The notes under the pieces: model-generated
The model's database searches: none
Seen by the model: the letters and a program-made list of their open reading frames with translations, nothing else
Told to the model about the DNA's origin: nothing
Position numbers and translations under genes: made by a program
Source: an uncultured Paracoccaceae bacterium
Lineage (GTDB): Bacteria > Pseudomonadota > Alphaproteobacteria > Rhodobacterales > Rhodobacteraceae
DNA: 12,905 nucleotides
Direction of reading: 5' to 3'
Assembly: GCA_938038825.1 (NCBI GenBank)
Contig: CALHST010000266.1
Span: 1 to 12,905 of the forward strand
Part shown: positions 6,595-12,905 of the stretch, piece by piece
Layout: every line of letters starts with the position of its first letter
How positions within the stretch are numbered: position 1 is the first letter of the stretch

Positions 6595-7938
6595 ATGAAG
6601 AAATTTGTCATGGCCGCGCTTGGCGGTACAGTGGCGGGCGTGCTTGCGACAACGCAAATTGCTGGTCCACTGCTTGCGCAGCAAAATGATAACAATGCAA
6701 ATGTGTATCAGCAGCTTGATCTGTTTGGGGACATTTTCGAACGCATCCGTGCGCAATATGTCGAAGAGGTTGATCCTGGTGAGCTGATCGAAGCTGCTAT
6801 TGATGGCATGCTGACCTCTCTTGATCCCCACTCGTCCTATCTGTCCCCCGAAGACGCCCAAGCCATGCAGGTGCAAACCCGTGGCGAATTTGGCGGTCTA
6901 GGTATCGAAGTGACACAGGAAGAGGGTTTTGTAAAAGTCGTCTCGCCGATTGATGGCACCCCTGCGAGTGAAGCTGGTATCGAGGCCGGCGATTTTATCA
7001 CTCATGTGGACGGGGAAAGCGTTCTGGGTTTGACACTGGATTCTGCCGTGGATCTGATGCGCGGCCCTGTTGGATCTGAAATCATCATCACCGTCGTGCG
7101 CGAAGGCGAGACTGAACCGTTTGATGTCTCCATTATCCGAGATACGATCAAACTAACGGCTGTGCGAGGCCGCACCCAAGGCGACACAGTGGTCATGCGG
7201 ATCACTACGTTCAACGATCAAACCTTCCCGAACCTGAAAGAAAACATCGCCAAAGAGATCGAAGCCGCCGGTGGTATCGACAATGTGAACGGCTTTGTGA
7301 TCGACCTGCGCAACAATCCGGGCGGCTTGCTGACTCAAGCGATCCGCGTGTCGGATGGTTTCTTGAACGAGGGCGAGATCGTGTCGACCCGTGGCCGTCG
7401 CTTGCAAGATGGCGAACGTTACAACGCGACACCGGGTGACTTGGCCGAAGGCAAACCGATTGTTGTTCTGATCAACGGTGGTTCTGCGTCGGCGTCTGAA
7501 ATTGTGGCTGGCGCGTTGCAAGATCACCGCCGAGCGATTGTTGTGGGCACGAAGAGCTTTGGCAAAGGGTCGGTTCAAACAGTGATGCGCTTGCGCCAAG
7601 AAGGGGCAATGCGCCTGACCACAGCGCGCTATTACACGCCATCTGGTCGGTCGATCCAGAACTTGGGTGTAAGCCCGGACATTATTGTGGAACAGCCACG
7701 TCGCAGTCCGAATGCTGAGGAAGACGAAGAGCAGACAAACGCACGTCGGCAACGCTCCGAAGCGGATCTGCGTGGGTCGATCAGCAATGATTCTCTGTCC
7801 GAAGATGAGATCCGTCAAATCGAAGCAGACCGCGCCAAGGCCGAAGATGCGGCGACTTTGCGGGAAGAGGATTACCAATTGGCTTACGCCATCGACATCC
7901 TCAAAGGTCTCAGCGCGATTGGCGATCGGGATAAGTAA
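6595..7938 (+). CDS. ctpA: S41 family C-terminal processing peptidase
   Basis: A 447-residue periplasmic serine protease of the CtpA/Prc type. The signal sequence is MKKFVMAALGGTVAGVLATT.... A PDZ domain spans about residues 98-170 (GEFGGLGIEV, SPIDGTPASEAGIEAGD). In the catalytic S41 domain, NGGSASASE gives the nucleophile Ser299 and GKGSVQ gives the general base Lys324, 25 residues later, with Gln328 beyond, the same spacing as in Prc. The C-terminal tail (about 365-430) is highly charged. Such enzymes trim periplasmic proteins and in several bacteria control peptidoglycan hydrolases, which suits its place behind an EnvC-like activator. The ATG at 6595 follows GGTAGAGG. A long hairpin begins 8 bp after the stop. 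Confidence 0.95.
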   Translation: MKKFVMAALGGTVAGVLATTQIAGPLLAQQNDNNANVYQQLDLFGDIFERIRAQYVEEVDPGELIEAAIDGMLTSLDPHSSYLSPEDAQAMQVQTRGEFGGLGIEVTQEEGFVKVVSPIDGTPASEAGIEAGDFITHVDGESVLGLTLDSAVDLMRGPVGSEIIITVVREGETEPFDVSIIRDTIKLTAVRGRTQGDTVVMRITTFNDQTFPNLKENIAKEIEAAGGIDNVNGFVIDLRNNPGGLLTQAIRVSDGFLNEGEIVSTRGRRLQDGERYNATPGDLAEGKPIVVLINGGSASASEIVAGALQDHRRAIVVGTKSFGKGSVQTVMRLRQEGAMRLTTARYYTPSGRSIQNLGVSPDIIVEQPRRSPNAEEDEEQTNARRQRSEADLRGSISNDSLSEDEIRQIEADRAKAEDAATLREEDYQLAYAIDILKGLSAIGDRDK

Positions 7939-7946
7939 TCTTCATG

Positions 7947-8003
7947 CGTGAGCTGAAGCTCACCTTACGTTTGTTCAGACTGTAAGGTGAGCTTTAGCTC
8001 ACG
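7947..8003. terminator. Long nested inverted repeat between convergent genes
   Basis: The arms 7947-7968 and 7982-8003 pair over 22 bp with one G-U position (loop 13 nt). Each arm is itself a hairpin: GTGAGCT-GA-AGCTCAC on the left and GTGAGCT-TT-AGCTCAC on the right. It lies between the ctpA stop and the stop of the convergent esterase gene, so it most likely terminates or protects both transcripts. The right side has only TTT, so it is not a classical U-tract terminator. Confidence 0.7.
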
Positions 8004-8019
8004 TTTCGCATAGCGGCAG

Positions 8020-8949
8020 CTAGTTCATAGTGGCACGCACACGGTCAAAGAAATCCATGACAACCTGGGCGCCGGAAAACGGTGCGTTTTGCGTGTTTGG
8101 CCAATCGTGGCCGTATCCCAACATCGCCAACAACGTCACTTCGCGACCGTTTTGCGGGTTGCGATAGGTGTGAGCTGTCGCGTCTGGAACATTGACAGCA
8201 GGGTCAGTTGGCGTGGCCCCGTTTATCCCTCGCCAGAAATCCATGATGTTTTCCACAGAACCGCCACCGCCCCAACCCGATGACTCGGACGTAAACCCGT
8301 CATAGGGGATATAGGGGTCTTCGGTGCCATGGATGTGCAACGTTGCGACAGGCTGCTTTGGGATACATGCACGGCGCACATCACCACTCATCAGCCCAAT
8401 CGCGATAGCCTGCGCGGAAAACACTTCGGGCGCTTCACATCCCAAACGATAGGCCATGTATCCGCCCATGCTGATCCCCATGACAAATGTCTGTTCAGGA
8501 TCAAGATCATACCGGTTTTGAAGGTCCCGCGCGAGGTGGACAAGAAATCCTACATCATCCACTTCCGAAAAGGGGAAACCACCGTTCCAATGAGTCCCCC
8601 ATGAACTGTCCAAACCTTGCGGGAAAGCCAGAGCGTAACCTTGTTCCATGGCAAGGTCATTGATCCCCAGCCCATACCGCAACTTGGCCGCACGACCCCC
8701 CAAACCATGCAAGACGATGATTAACGGAGGTTTGGCTTCAGTTTCCGGGGGCAATTGGACATGAAAGTGCCGCGCCATTCCGTCATGCATCATTGTTTGT
8801 GTGTCATGGAGTGTGGGCCGCGAAGGGAGATCCGCAGCCAAACCCACCAAGGGGGTCACCAACAAAACCACACATAGTTTAAAAAAGTGCACCCTAAGAC
8901 CCCAAAACTGCGGAGAGTATCCCCCGATCTGACGCACAAACTTTAACAT
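8020..8949 (-). CDS. Exported alpha/beta hydrolase, LpqC / PHB depolymerase-like esterase
   Basis: About 309 residues. The alpha/beta hydrolase core shows VLHGLGG (oxyanion loop), GISMGG with nucleophile Ser160, HGTEDPYIPY with Asp211, and GYGHDWP with His281, so the triad is complete. The HG.ED.YIPY and GHDWP pattern fits the LpqC / carbohydrate esterase 1 / polyhydroxybutyrate depolymerase group; the substrate cannot be told from sequence. A hydrophobic stretch FFKLCVVLLVTPLVGLAA (about 22-39) looks like a signal peptide core ending before DLPS, pointing to export. From the ATG at 8949 (GTG at 8952 also possible) the n-region would be unusually long. An internal GTG at VHFFKLC, about residue 20, would give an ordinary signal peptide, so the true start is uncertain. 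It faces away from coxC. Confidence 0.85.
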   Translation of the reverse strand: MLKFVRQIGGYSPQFWGLRVHFFKLCVVLLVTPLVGLAADLPSRPTLHDTQTMMHDGMARHFHVQLPPETEAKPPLIIVLHGLGGRAAKLRYGLGINDLAMEQGYALAFPQGLDSSWGTHWNGGFPFSEVDDVGFLVHLARDLQNRYDLDPEQTFVMGISMGGYMAYRLGCEAPEVFSAQAIAIGLMSGDVRRACIPKQPVATLHIHGTEDPYIPYDGFTSESSGWGGGGSVENIMDFWRGINGATPTDPAVNVPDATAHTYRNPQNGREVTLLAMLGYGHDWPNTQNAPFSGAQVVMDFFDRVRATMN

Positions 8950-8967
8950 CACGTTGCACCTAACGTG
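8950..8967. repeat. Inverted repeat over the esterase start region
   Basis: CACGTT (8950-8955) and AACGTG (8962-8967) flank 6 bp. On the minus-strand transcript the loop would hold AGGTGC, the likely ribosome binding site of the esterase, directly before its ATG. It may be a small operator in the esterase-coxC intergenic region or a weak RNA hairpin over the binding site. Confidence 0.35.
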
Positions 8968-9056
8968 AAAGTCGGACTGTAACGCATGCGAAAGTGAACT
9001 GTGTTCCGTCCCGCACAGAGTTGCAATCAGACGCCAGTGAGGTCAATCTTCCGCGC

Positions 9057-10172
9057 ATGGAATTTTTGGACGTCACGCACAACCCGATGCTCGTGATTGC
9101 CTCGCTTGTAATTGCGATGGTGGCTGGATTTACAGGGCTGACCCTGACCAAGGATTTGTCATCCAAAAGCTTTGCACAACGCAAAATCGCCATTGCATTG
9201 GCCTCGGTCGCGTTGGGTGGGGGCATCTGGTCGATGCACTTTGTTGCGATGCTGGGTCTGCAAATGCCGATCCTGTTTTACTACGACGCGGCAGTGACGT
9301 TGGCCTCGGCGCTTGTGGCCATTCTGATCGTGGGGGCAGCACTCACGCTGCTGCATTTCATTCCGCGCACGCCTTTCATTGTCACACTCGCGGGTGGGTT
9401 GGTCGCCACGGGTATATTGTCGATGCATTACATCGGGATGGCGGGATTACAGTTATGCCGGGCTGTGTATACGCCGTTTGGTTTATTACTTGCCGTCCTG
9501 TCAGCATTTGGTCTGTGCATTGCTGCGTTTTGGATGGCCTATGGGGAACGTTCTAAGCGTAACATCCTGTTGGGGACTGTTTGCTTTGGCTTTGCCGTTG
9601 TGTCTGTCCACTTTGTTGCGATTACTGGGACCCAGTTTGTGGCGGTGCCGTCTTTCCACGAATTCGGCCCGATCATGAGCAACGAAGTCTTGGCCCTGGG
9701 GGTTATTCTGACCAGCTTTGTGATCTTTGGGGCCTTTCTGTGGGTTGCGGTGACGTTTTTGGTTTTGCCACCATCAGCCACAATGACAGCGCCAGAACCG
9801 ATCCAAAAACCAGATGATATCCCCGAGACACTATCGCCCATTGGGGTGCGAATCCCGTGTGAAAAAGACGGCAGCACCGTGTTTCTGGATCCGCGTCAGG
9901 TCGCAATTGTGCGGGCCGAAGGACATTATACCCATGTCTACACCGACGGGGCGCGCCATTTCTGTGTGTGGCCCATAACCGAGGCCGCAAAGCGTTTGAC
10001 GCAGCTGGGGTTCCTGAAAGTGCACCGCAGCTATTTGATCAACCCAACTCATATCGAAGCGTTTGAAAAACAGAAGGACAAAGGCGTGTGCCGTTTCGCC
10101 GGTGCTGACATGCCACCTGTTCCTGTTAGTCGATCCAACCTGAAAGCCATCCGCGACCTGCTAGAGGCTTAA
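9057..10172 (+). CDS. coxC: CoxC-like MHYT-LytTR membrane transcriptional regulator
   Basis: A 371-residue one-component regulator from the ATG at 9057. The N-terminal part is an integral membrane MHYT domain of about seven helices. It holds MHFVAMLG (60-67), MHYIGMAG (123-130) and a weaker third copy VHFVAITG (184-191), where the leading Met is Val. MHYT domains are proposed to bind a metal, perhaps copper, and sense a gas such as O2, CO or NO. After a Pro/Thr-rich linker (about 238-262) comes a LytTR DNA-binding domain (about 265-371: VAIVRAEGHYTHVYTDG, GFLKVHRSYLINPTHIEAF, VPVSRSNLKAI). The MHYT-LytTR fusion directly before coxM matches CoxC of the Oligotropha cox cluster. An in-frame GTG at 8994 would add 21 residues but lacks a good ribosome site. 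It probably controls coxMSL through the repeats just downstream. Confidence 0.88.
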   Translation: MEFLDVTHNPMLVIASLVIAMVAGFTGLTLTKDLSSKSFAQRKIAIALASVALGGGIWSMHFVAMLGLQMPILFYYDAAVTLASALVAILIVGAALTLLHFIPRTPFIVTLAGGLVATGILSMHYIGMAGLQLCRAVYTPFGLLLAVLSAFGLCIAAFWMAYGERSKRNILLGTVCFGFAVVSVHFVAITGTQFVAVPSFHEFGPIMSNEVLALGVILTSFVIFGAFLWVAVTFLVLPPSATMTAPEPIQKPDDIPETLSPIGVRIPCEKDGSTVFLDPRQVAIVRAEGHYTHVYTDGARHFCVWPITEAAKRLTQLGFLKVHRSYLINPTHIEAFEKQKDKGVCRFAGADMPPVPVSRSNLKAIRDLLEA

Positions 10173-10177
10173 GCTGC

Positions 10178-10233
10178 GCGCATTTCGTGCAGCCACAGGC
10201 GCATTTCGTGCAAAATCCCCTTATTTCGTTGAT
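10178..10233 (+). promoter_or_regulatory. Three phased direct repeats, predicted LytTR operator of coxMSL
   Basis: A 14-bp sequence GCGCATTTCGTGCA occurs exactly at 10178-10191 and 10199-10212, 21 bp apart. A third, partial copy (ATTTCGTTGAT) begins at 10223, with its ATTTCGT core 20 bp after that of the second. Cores are at 10182, 10203 and 10223, about two helical turns apart and so on one DNA face. LytTR sites are direct repeats of about 9 bp with 12-13 bp between; TTCGTTGAT in copy 3 fits the published LytTR consensus at 8 of 9 positions by my count. The array starts right after the coxC stop and ends before coxM. That CoxC binds here is inference. Confidence 0.7.
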
Positions 10234-10250
10234 TTTCAGGTGCTCTGAAT
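10222..10250 (+). promoter_or_regulatory. Candidate activated promoter of coxM
   Basis: CTGAAT (10245-10250) is a weak -10 box. The matching -35 hexamer, TATTTC (10222-10227) at 17 bp spacing, has no consensus character and lies inside the third repeat. That is what an activator-dependent promoter would look like. The leader to coxM would be about 50 nt. Confidence 0.35.
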
Positions 10251-10307
10251 CGCCGGGCGTGTGCCAATCGGTCGCAGCCAGGAAATTGCTTCACGGGAGG
10301 AACCGCA

Positions 10308-11162
10308 ATGATCCCAGCGCCGTTCGATTATTATCGGCCCAATGATATGGCGGGCGTGCTCGCCTTGCTGTCTGAACACGGGGATGATGCCCGTGTCATG
10401 GCGGGGGGGCATTCGCTGATCCCCATGATGAAACTGCGTATGGCAGATGTGCCGCACCTGATTGATTTGCAAGATGTCGAGGGGCTGTCGGGGATTACCG
10501 TTGCCGACGGATCTGTGCGGATCGGTGCGATGACCACGCAGGCGGAAATCATTGATCATGCCGGACTGACGCAAGTGGCCCCGATCATGAAAGAGGCCGC
10601 CCTGCAAATCGCAGACCCGCAAGTGCGCTATATGGGCACTGTTGGGGGGAACGTAGCAAATGGCGATCCGGGCAATGACATGCCGGGCCTGATGCAGTGT
10701 TTGGACGCGCACTTCACGCTTGTCGGCAAAGACGGGGAGCGTACCGTCGCTGCGCGGGCGTTTTACGAAGCCGCCTATATGACTGCGCGCACAGATGAAG
10801 AAGTGCTGACCGCGGTGACCTTTCGTGCCACGTCGGGCGGCTATGCCTACGAAAAGCAAAAGCGCAAAATTGGTGACTATGCCACCGCCGCCGCTGCCGT
10901 CCTGATCACCAAAGAAGGCGGGACATGCACTGCTGCGTCCATTGCAATGACCAATCTGTCAGATGTGCCCGTGTTTTCAGCGGACGCGGGTGCTGCCTTG
11001 GTTGGCTCATCGGTTGATGATGAAGCCATTAAAGCAGCCAAAGAGGCCATGCTCGGGGATATTGATCCCAGCGAAGACAATCGCGGCCCGGTCGCATTCA
11101 AGCGCCACGTCGCAGGCGTCATCCTTGCCCGCGCGATCACCCGCGCTTGGTCACGGGCATAA
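10308..11162 (+). CDS. coxM: Aerobic CO dehydrogenase medium (FAD) subunit
   Basis: A 284-residue flavoprotein subunit of molybdenum CO dehydrogenase. It takes electrons from the iron-sulfur clusters of CoxS and passes them to the respiratory chain. The two FAD-binding motifs stand at the same residue numbers as in the Oligotropha enzyme: AGGHS (32-36) and TVGG (111-114), followed by NVANGDPGNDMPG. KRKIGDYATAA (185-195) contains Tyr191, probably the tyrosine that stacks on the flavin. The strong Shine-Dalgarno GGGAGG (10295-10300) lies 7 bp before the ATG. It is the first enzyme gene of the operon, behind the phased repeats; coxS begins 11 bp after its TAA. The length is normal and no defect is seen. 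Confidence 0.96.
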   Translation: MIPAPFDYYRPNDMAGVLALLSEHGDDARVMAGGHSLIPMMKLRMADVPHLIDLQDVEGLSGITVADGSVRIGAMTTQAEIIDHAGLTQVAPIMKEAALQIADPQVRYMGTVGGNVANGDPGNDMPGLMQCLDAHFTLVGKDGERTVAARAFYEAAYMTARTDEEVLTAVTFRATSGGYAYEKQKRKIGDYATAAAAVLITKEGGTCTAASIAMTNLSDVPVFSADAGAALVGSSVDDEAIKAAKEAMLGDIDPSEDNRGPVAFKRHVAGVILARAITRAWSRA

Positions 11163-11173
11163 GGGGAACAGAC

Positions 11174-11668
11174 ATGTCTAAGAAAATGCACATTACCCTA
11201 ACAGTGAACGGGAAAGAGGAAGAATTCCTCGCAGAACCGCGTGAACTGTTGATCTATACGTTGCGCGAACGGCTTAACATTACGGGCCCTCACATCGGTT
11301 GTGAAACGTCACATTGTGGGGCCTGCACTGTCACGCTGAACGGCAAATCAGTGAAATCCTGCACGATGTTTGTGGCGCAAGCTAACGGTGCGGAAGTCAC
11401 CACAATCGAAGGTATGGGTGGCCCAGACGCGCTGCACCCGCTGCAAGAGGCGTTCAAGGAACACCACGGTTTGCAGTGTGGATATTGCACGCCCGGCATG
11501 ATTACCCGTGCCGCGAAACTGTTGGAAGAAAACCCAAACCCGACCGAGGAAGACGTCCGCTTTGGCATTGCCGGTAATCTGTGCCGCTGCACCGGATATC
11601 AGAACATTGTTAAGTCCATTCTCGCCGCCGCAGCGACGATGAATGCAGCCAAGGAGGCCGCAGAATGA
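11174..11668 (+). CDS. coxS: Aerobic CO dehydrogenase small (2Fe-2S) subunit
   Basis: A 164-residue iron-sulfur subunit that relays electrons from the molybdenum site in CoxL to FAD in CoxM. The N-terminal plant-ferredoxin-like domain binds one cluster through Cys43, Cys48, Cys51 (GCETSHCGAC) and Cys63. The C-terminal helical domain binds the second through Cys102 and Cys105 (QCGYCTPGM) and Cys137 and Cys139 (LCRCTGYQN). All eight ligands are present. The ATG at 11174 is preceded by AAGGGGA, which overlaps the coxM stop; a longer frame from TTG 11147 would overlap coxM and lacks support. Its TGA overlaps the coxL ATG (ATGA), indicating translational coupling and equal subunit production. Confidence 0.97.
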   Translation: MSKKMHITLTVNGKEEEFLAEPRELLIYTLRERLNITGPHIGCETSHCGACTVTLNGKSVKSCTMFVAQANGAEVTTIEGMGGPDALHPLQEAFKEHHGLQCGYCTPGMITRAAKLLEENPNPTEEDVRFGIAGNLCRCTGYQNIVKSILAAAATMNAAKEAAE

Positions 11669-12905
11669 AGGACGACGTAGACAGCCCAGAAGATCGCCGC
11701 GCCTCACTCAAAGGCTTGGGCACCTCGCGCAAACGCGTGGAAGACGCGCGTTTTACCCAAGGCAAAGGCAATTACGTGGACGACATTAAGCTGGACGGCA
11801 TGCTGTTCGGCGATTTCGTACGCACCCCGTACGCCCACGCGCGGATCAAAAGCATCAATATTGACGAGGCGATGAAAGTCCCCGGCGTGTTGGCTGTGTT
11901 GACCGCTGCTGATCTGGAACCGTTGGGCCTGCACTGGATGCCGACCCTGGCGGGCGACAAACAGATGGTGCTGGCAGATGGCAAAGTGCTGTATCAAGGC
12001 CAAGAAGTGGCCTTTGTGGTTGCCGAAAACCGCTATGCTGCTGCGGACGGGATCGAGCTGGTCGAAGTCGACTATGAAGAACTTCCCGTTATCGTGGACC
12101 CGTTCGAGGCGTTGAAAACCGACGTGGTTCTGCGCGAGGATCTGGAGATAGGTGCAGATGGCGCGCATGGACCGCGCAAACACCCCAACCACATCTTTAC
12201 GTGGGAAGCGGGCGACAAAGAGCCAACAGAACAAGTCATTGAAAACGCCGACGTGGTGGCCGAAGAGATGGTCTATTACCACCGTGTTCACCCGTGCCCT
12301 TTGGAAACCTGTGGCTGTGTGGCATCCATGGACAAGGTCAACGGTAAGCTGACGCTGTGGGGTACGTTCCAAGCACCCCATGCGATCCGCACTGTGGTCT
12401 CGCTGATATCCGGTATCGAAGAACACAACATCCGCGTTGTGTCGCCGGACATCGGCGGCGGCTTTGGCAACAAAGTTGGCGCTTATCCCGGCTATGTGTG
12501 TTCCGTTGTGGCGTCGATTGTGACGGGCAAACCCGTCAAATGGATCGAAGACCGCATGGACAACCTCATGACCACCGCTTTTGCACGTGACTATTGGATG
12601 CAGGGCAAGATCTCGGCCACGAAAGAAGGCAAGATCACTGGCCTTTGGTGTCACACGACAGCCGATCACGGTGGCTTTGATGCCTGCGCAGATCCTACCA
12701 AGTTCCCCGCCGGGTTTATGAATATCTGCACCGGGTCTTATGACATCCCGACGGCCTATTTGGCCGTGGATGGTGTTTACACCAACAAAGCGCCGGGTGG
12801 TGTGGCGTATCGCTGTTCCTTTCGCGTGACCGAAGCGATCTATTTCATTGAACGCATGATCGAAGTCTTGGCGATTGAATTGAACATGGACGCAGCCGAA
12901 CTGCG
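11665..12905 (+). CDS. coxL: Aerobic CO dehydrogenase large (Mo-Cu) subunit, form I, 5' part
   Basis: The first 413 residues of a subunit of about 800; the rest lies past the window. CoxL holds the molybdopterin cytosine dinucleotide and the Mo-S-Cu site where CO is oxidised to CO2. The active-site loop is GGVAYRCSFR, with Cys384 as the copper ligand (Cys388 in Oligotropha). This is the signature of form I, true CO dehydrogenases; form II proteins have AYRGAGR. Also seen are the N-terminal GTSRKRVEDARFTQGKGNYV region, GTFQAPHAIR with Gln236 near the metal site, and the cofactor loop GGGFGNK (264-270). The constant 4-residue offset from the Oligotropha numbering argues for an intact frame. AAGGAGG (11651-11657) precedes the ATG, which overlaps the coxS stop. 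It is translated from this frame without interruption to the window edge. Confidence 0.97.
   Translation, partial: MKDDVDSPEDRRASLKGLGTSRKRVEDARFTQGKGNYVDDIKLDGMLFGDFVRTPYAHARIKSINIDEAMKVPGVLAVLTAADLEPLGLHWMPTLAGDKQMVLADGKVLYQGQEVAFVVAENRYAAADGIELVEVDYEELPVIVDPFEALKTDVVLREDLEIGADGAHGPRKHPNHIFTWEAGDKEPTEQVIENADVVAEEMVYYHRVHPCPLETCGCVASMDKVNGKLTLWGTFQAPHAIRTVVSLISGIEEHNIRVVSPDIGGGFGNKVGAYPGYVCSVVASIVTGKPVKWIEDRMDNLMTTAFARDYWMQGKISATKEGKITGLWCHTTADHGGFDACADPTKFPAGFMNICTGSYDIPTAYLAVDGVYTNKAPGGVAYRCSFRVTEAIYFIERMIEVLAIELNMDAAEL

Noticed and set aside
7153..7878. Minus-strand open frame of 241 codons opposite ctpA
   Set aside because: Antisense to the catalytic region of CtpA, low-complexity basic translation with no family resemblance.
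8994..9056. N-terminal extension of CoxC from GTG 8994
   Set aside because: No Shine-Dalgarno before the GTG, and the extra 21 residues are polar with no family match. The ATG at 9057 puts the first membrane helix at a normal distance.
10236..10859. Minus-strand open frame of 207 codons opposite coxM
   Set aside because: Overlaps the FAD motifs of coxM on the other strand and the coxM leader; no ribosome site or recognisable motif.
11147..11173. N-terminal extension of CoxS from TTG 11147
   Set aside because: It would overlap the end of coxM and bypass the AAGGGGA site placed properly before ATG 11174, which gives the usual CoxS N-terminus.
11704..12669. Long minus-strand open frame (321 codons) opposite coxL
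   Set aside because: It lies antisense to a fully conserved coxL frame, its translation is rich in His and Phe with no recognisable domain, and it has no ribosome site. It is a shadow of coxL codon use.

Overview
The window looks like chromosomal DNA from an alphaproteobacterium of the Rhodobacterales (Roseobacter group). Pointers are the VPLPA-CTERM surface protein, the form of L36, the gpmI-envC-ctpA order, and a form I aerobic CO dehydrogenase cluster of the kind known in marine roseobacters. No transposase, integrase, CRISPR array or phage gene was seen. The species cannot be named from this sequence.

Layout. Positions 1-1000: the 3' end of an iron(III)-type ABC permease (+) converges on a VPLPA-CTERM exosortase substrate (-), with a two-way terminator between them. 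Positions 1210-2829, all on the minus strand: tRNA-Val(GAC), rpmJ (L36, absent from the supplied ORF predictions because of its size), its terminator, then a short Hsp70-family ATPase-domain protein. Positions 2890-2952: back-to-back promoters, one toward the tRNA and one toward an N-formylglutamate amidohydrolase. Positions 2976-7938, all plus strand: that amidohydrolase, then the tight gpmI-envC-ctpA run (glycolytic phosphoglycerate mutase, an EnvC-like amidase activator with a degenerate LytM domain, and a C-terminal processing protease). Positions 7947-8003: a long nested hairpin separates ctpA from a convergent, secreted LpqC/PHB-depolymerase-type esterase.

Positions 9057-12905 hold the start of a carbon monoxide oxidation cluster in the order coxC-coxM-coxS-coxL, the order known from Oligotropha carboxidovorans. 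CoxC is a membrane protein with an MHYT sensor domain fused to a LytTR DNA-binding domain. CoxM (FAD), CoxS (two 2Fe-2S clusters) and CoxL (molybdenum-copper subunit, cut by the window edge) form the enzyme that oxidises CO to CO2 and feeds electrons to the respiratory chain. CoxL carries the form I AYRCSFR active-site loop, so this is predicted to be a true CO dehydrogenase.

The most interesting non-coding signal lies between coxC and coxM. Three direct repeats of ATTTCGT are spaced 21 and 20 bp apart, the last one falling where a -35 box would be. This is the geometry expected for a LytTR-domain activator and resembles the triple 21-bp-spaced sites described for the CO sensor RcoM, but here beside an MHYT-type regulator. 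It is a concrete, testable operator prediction.
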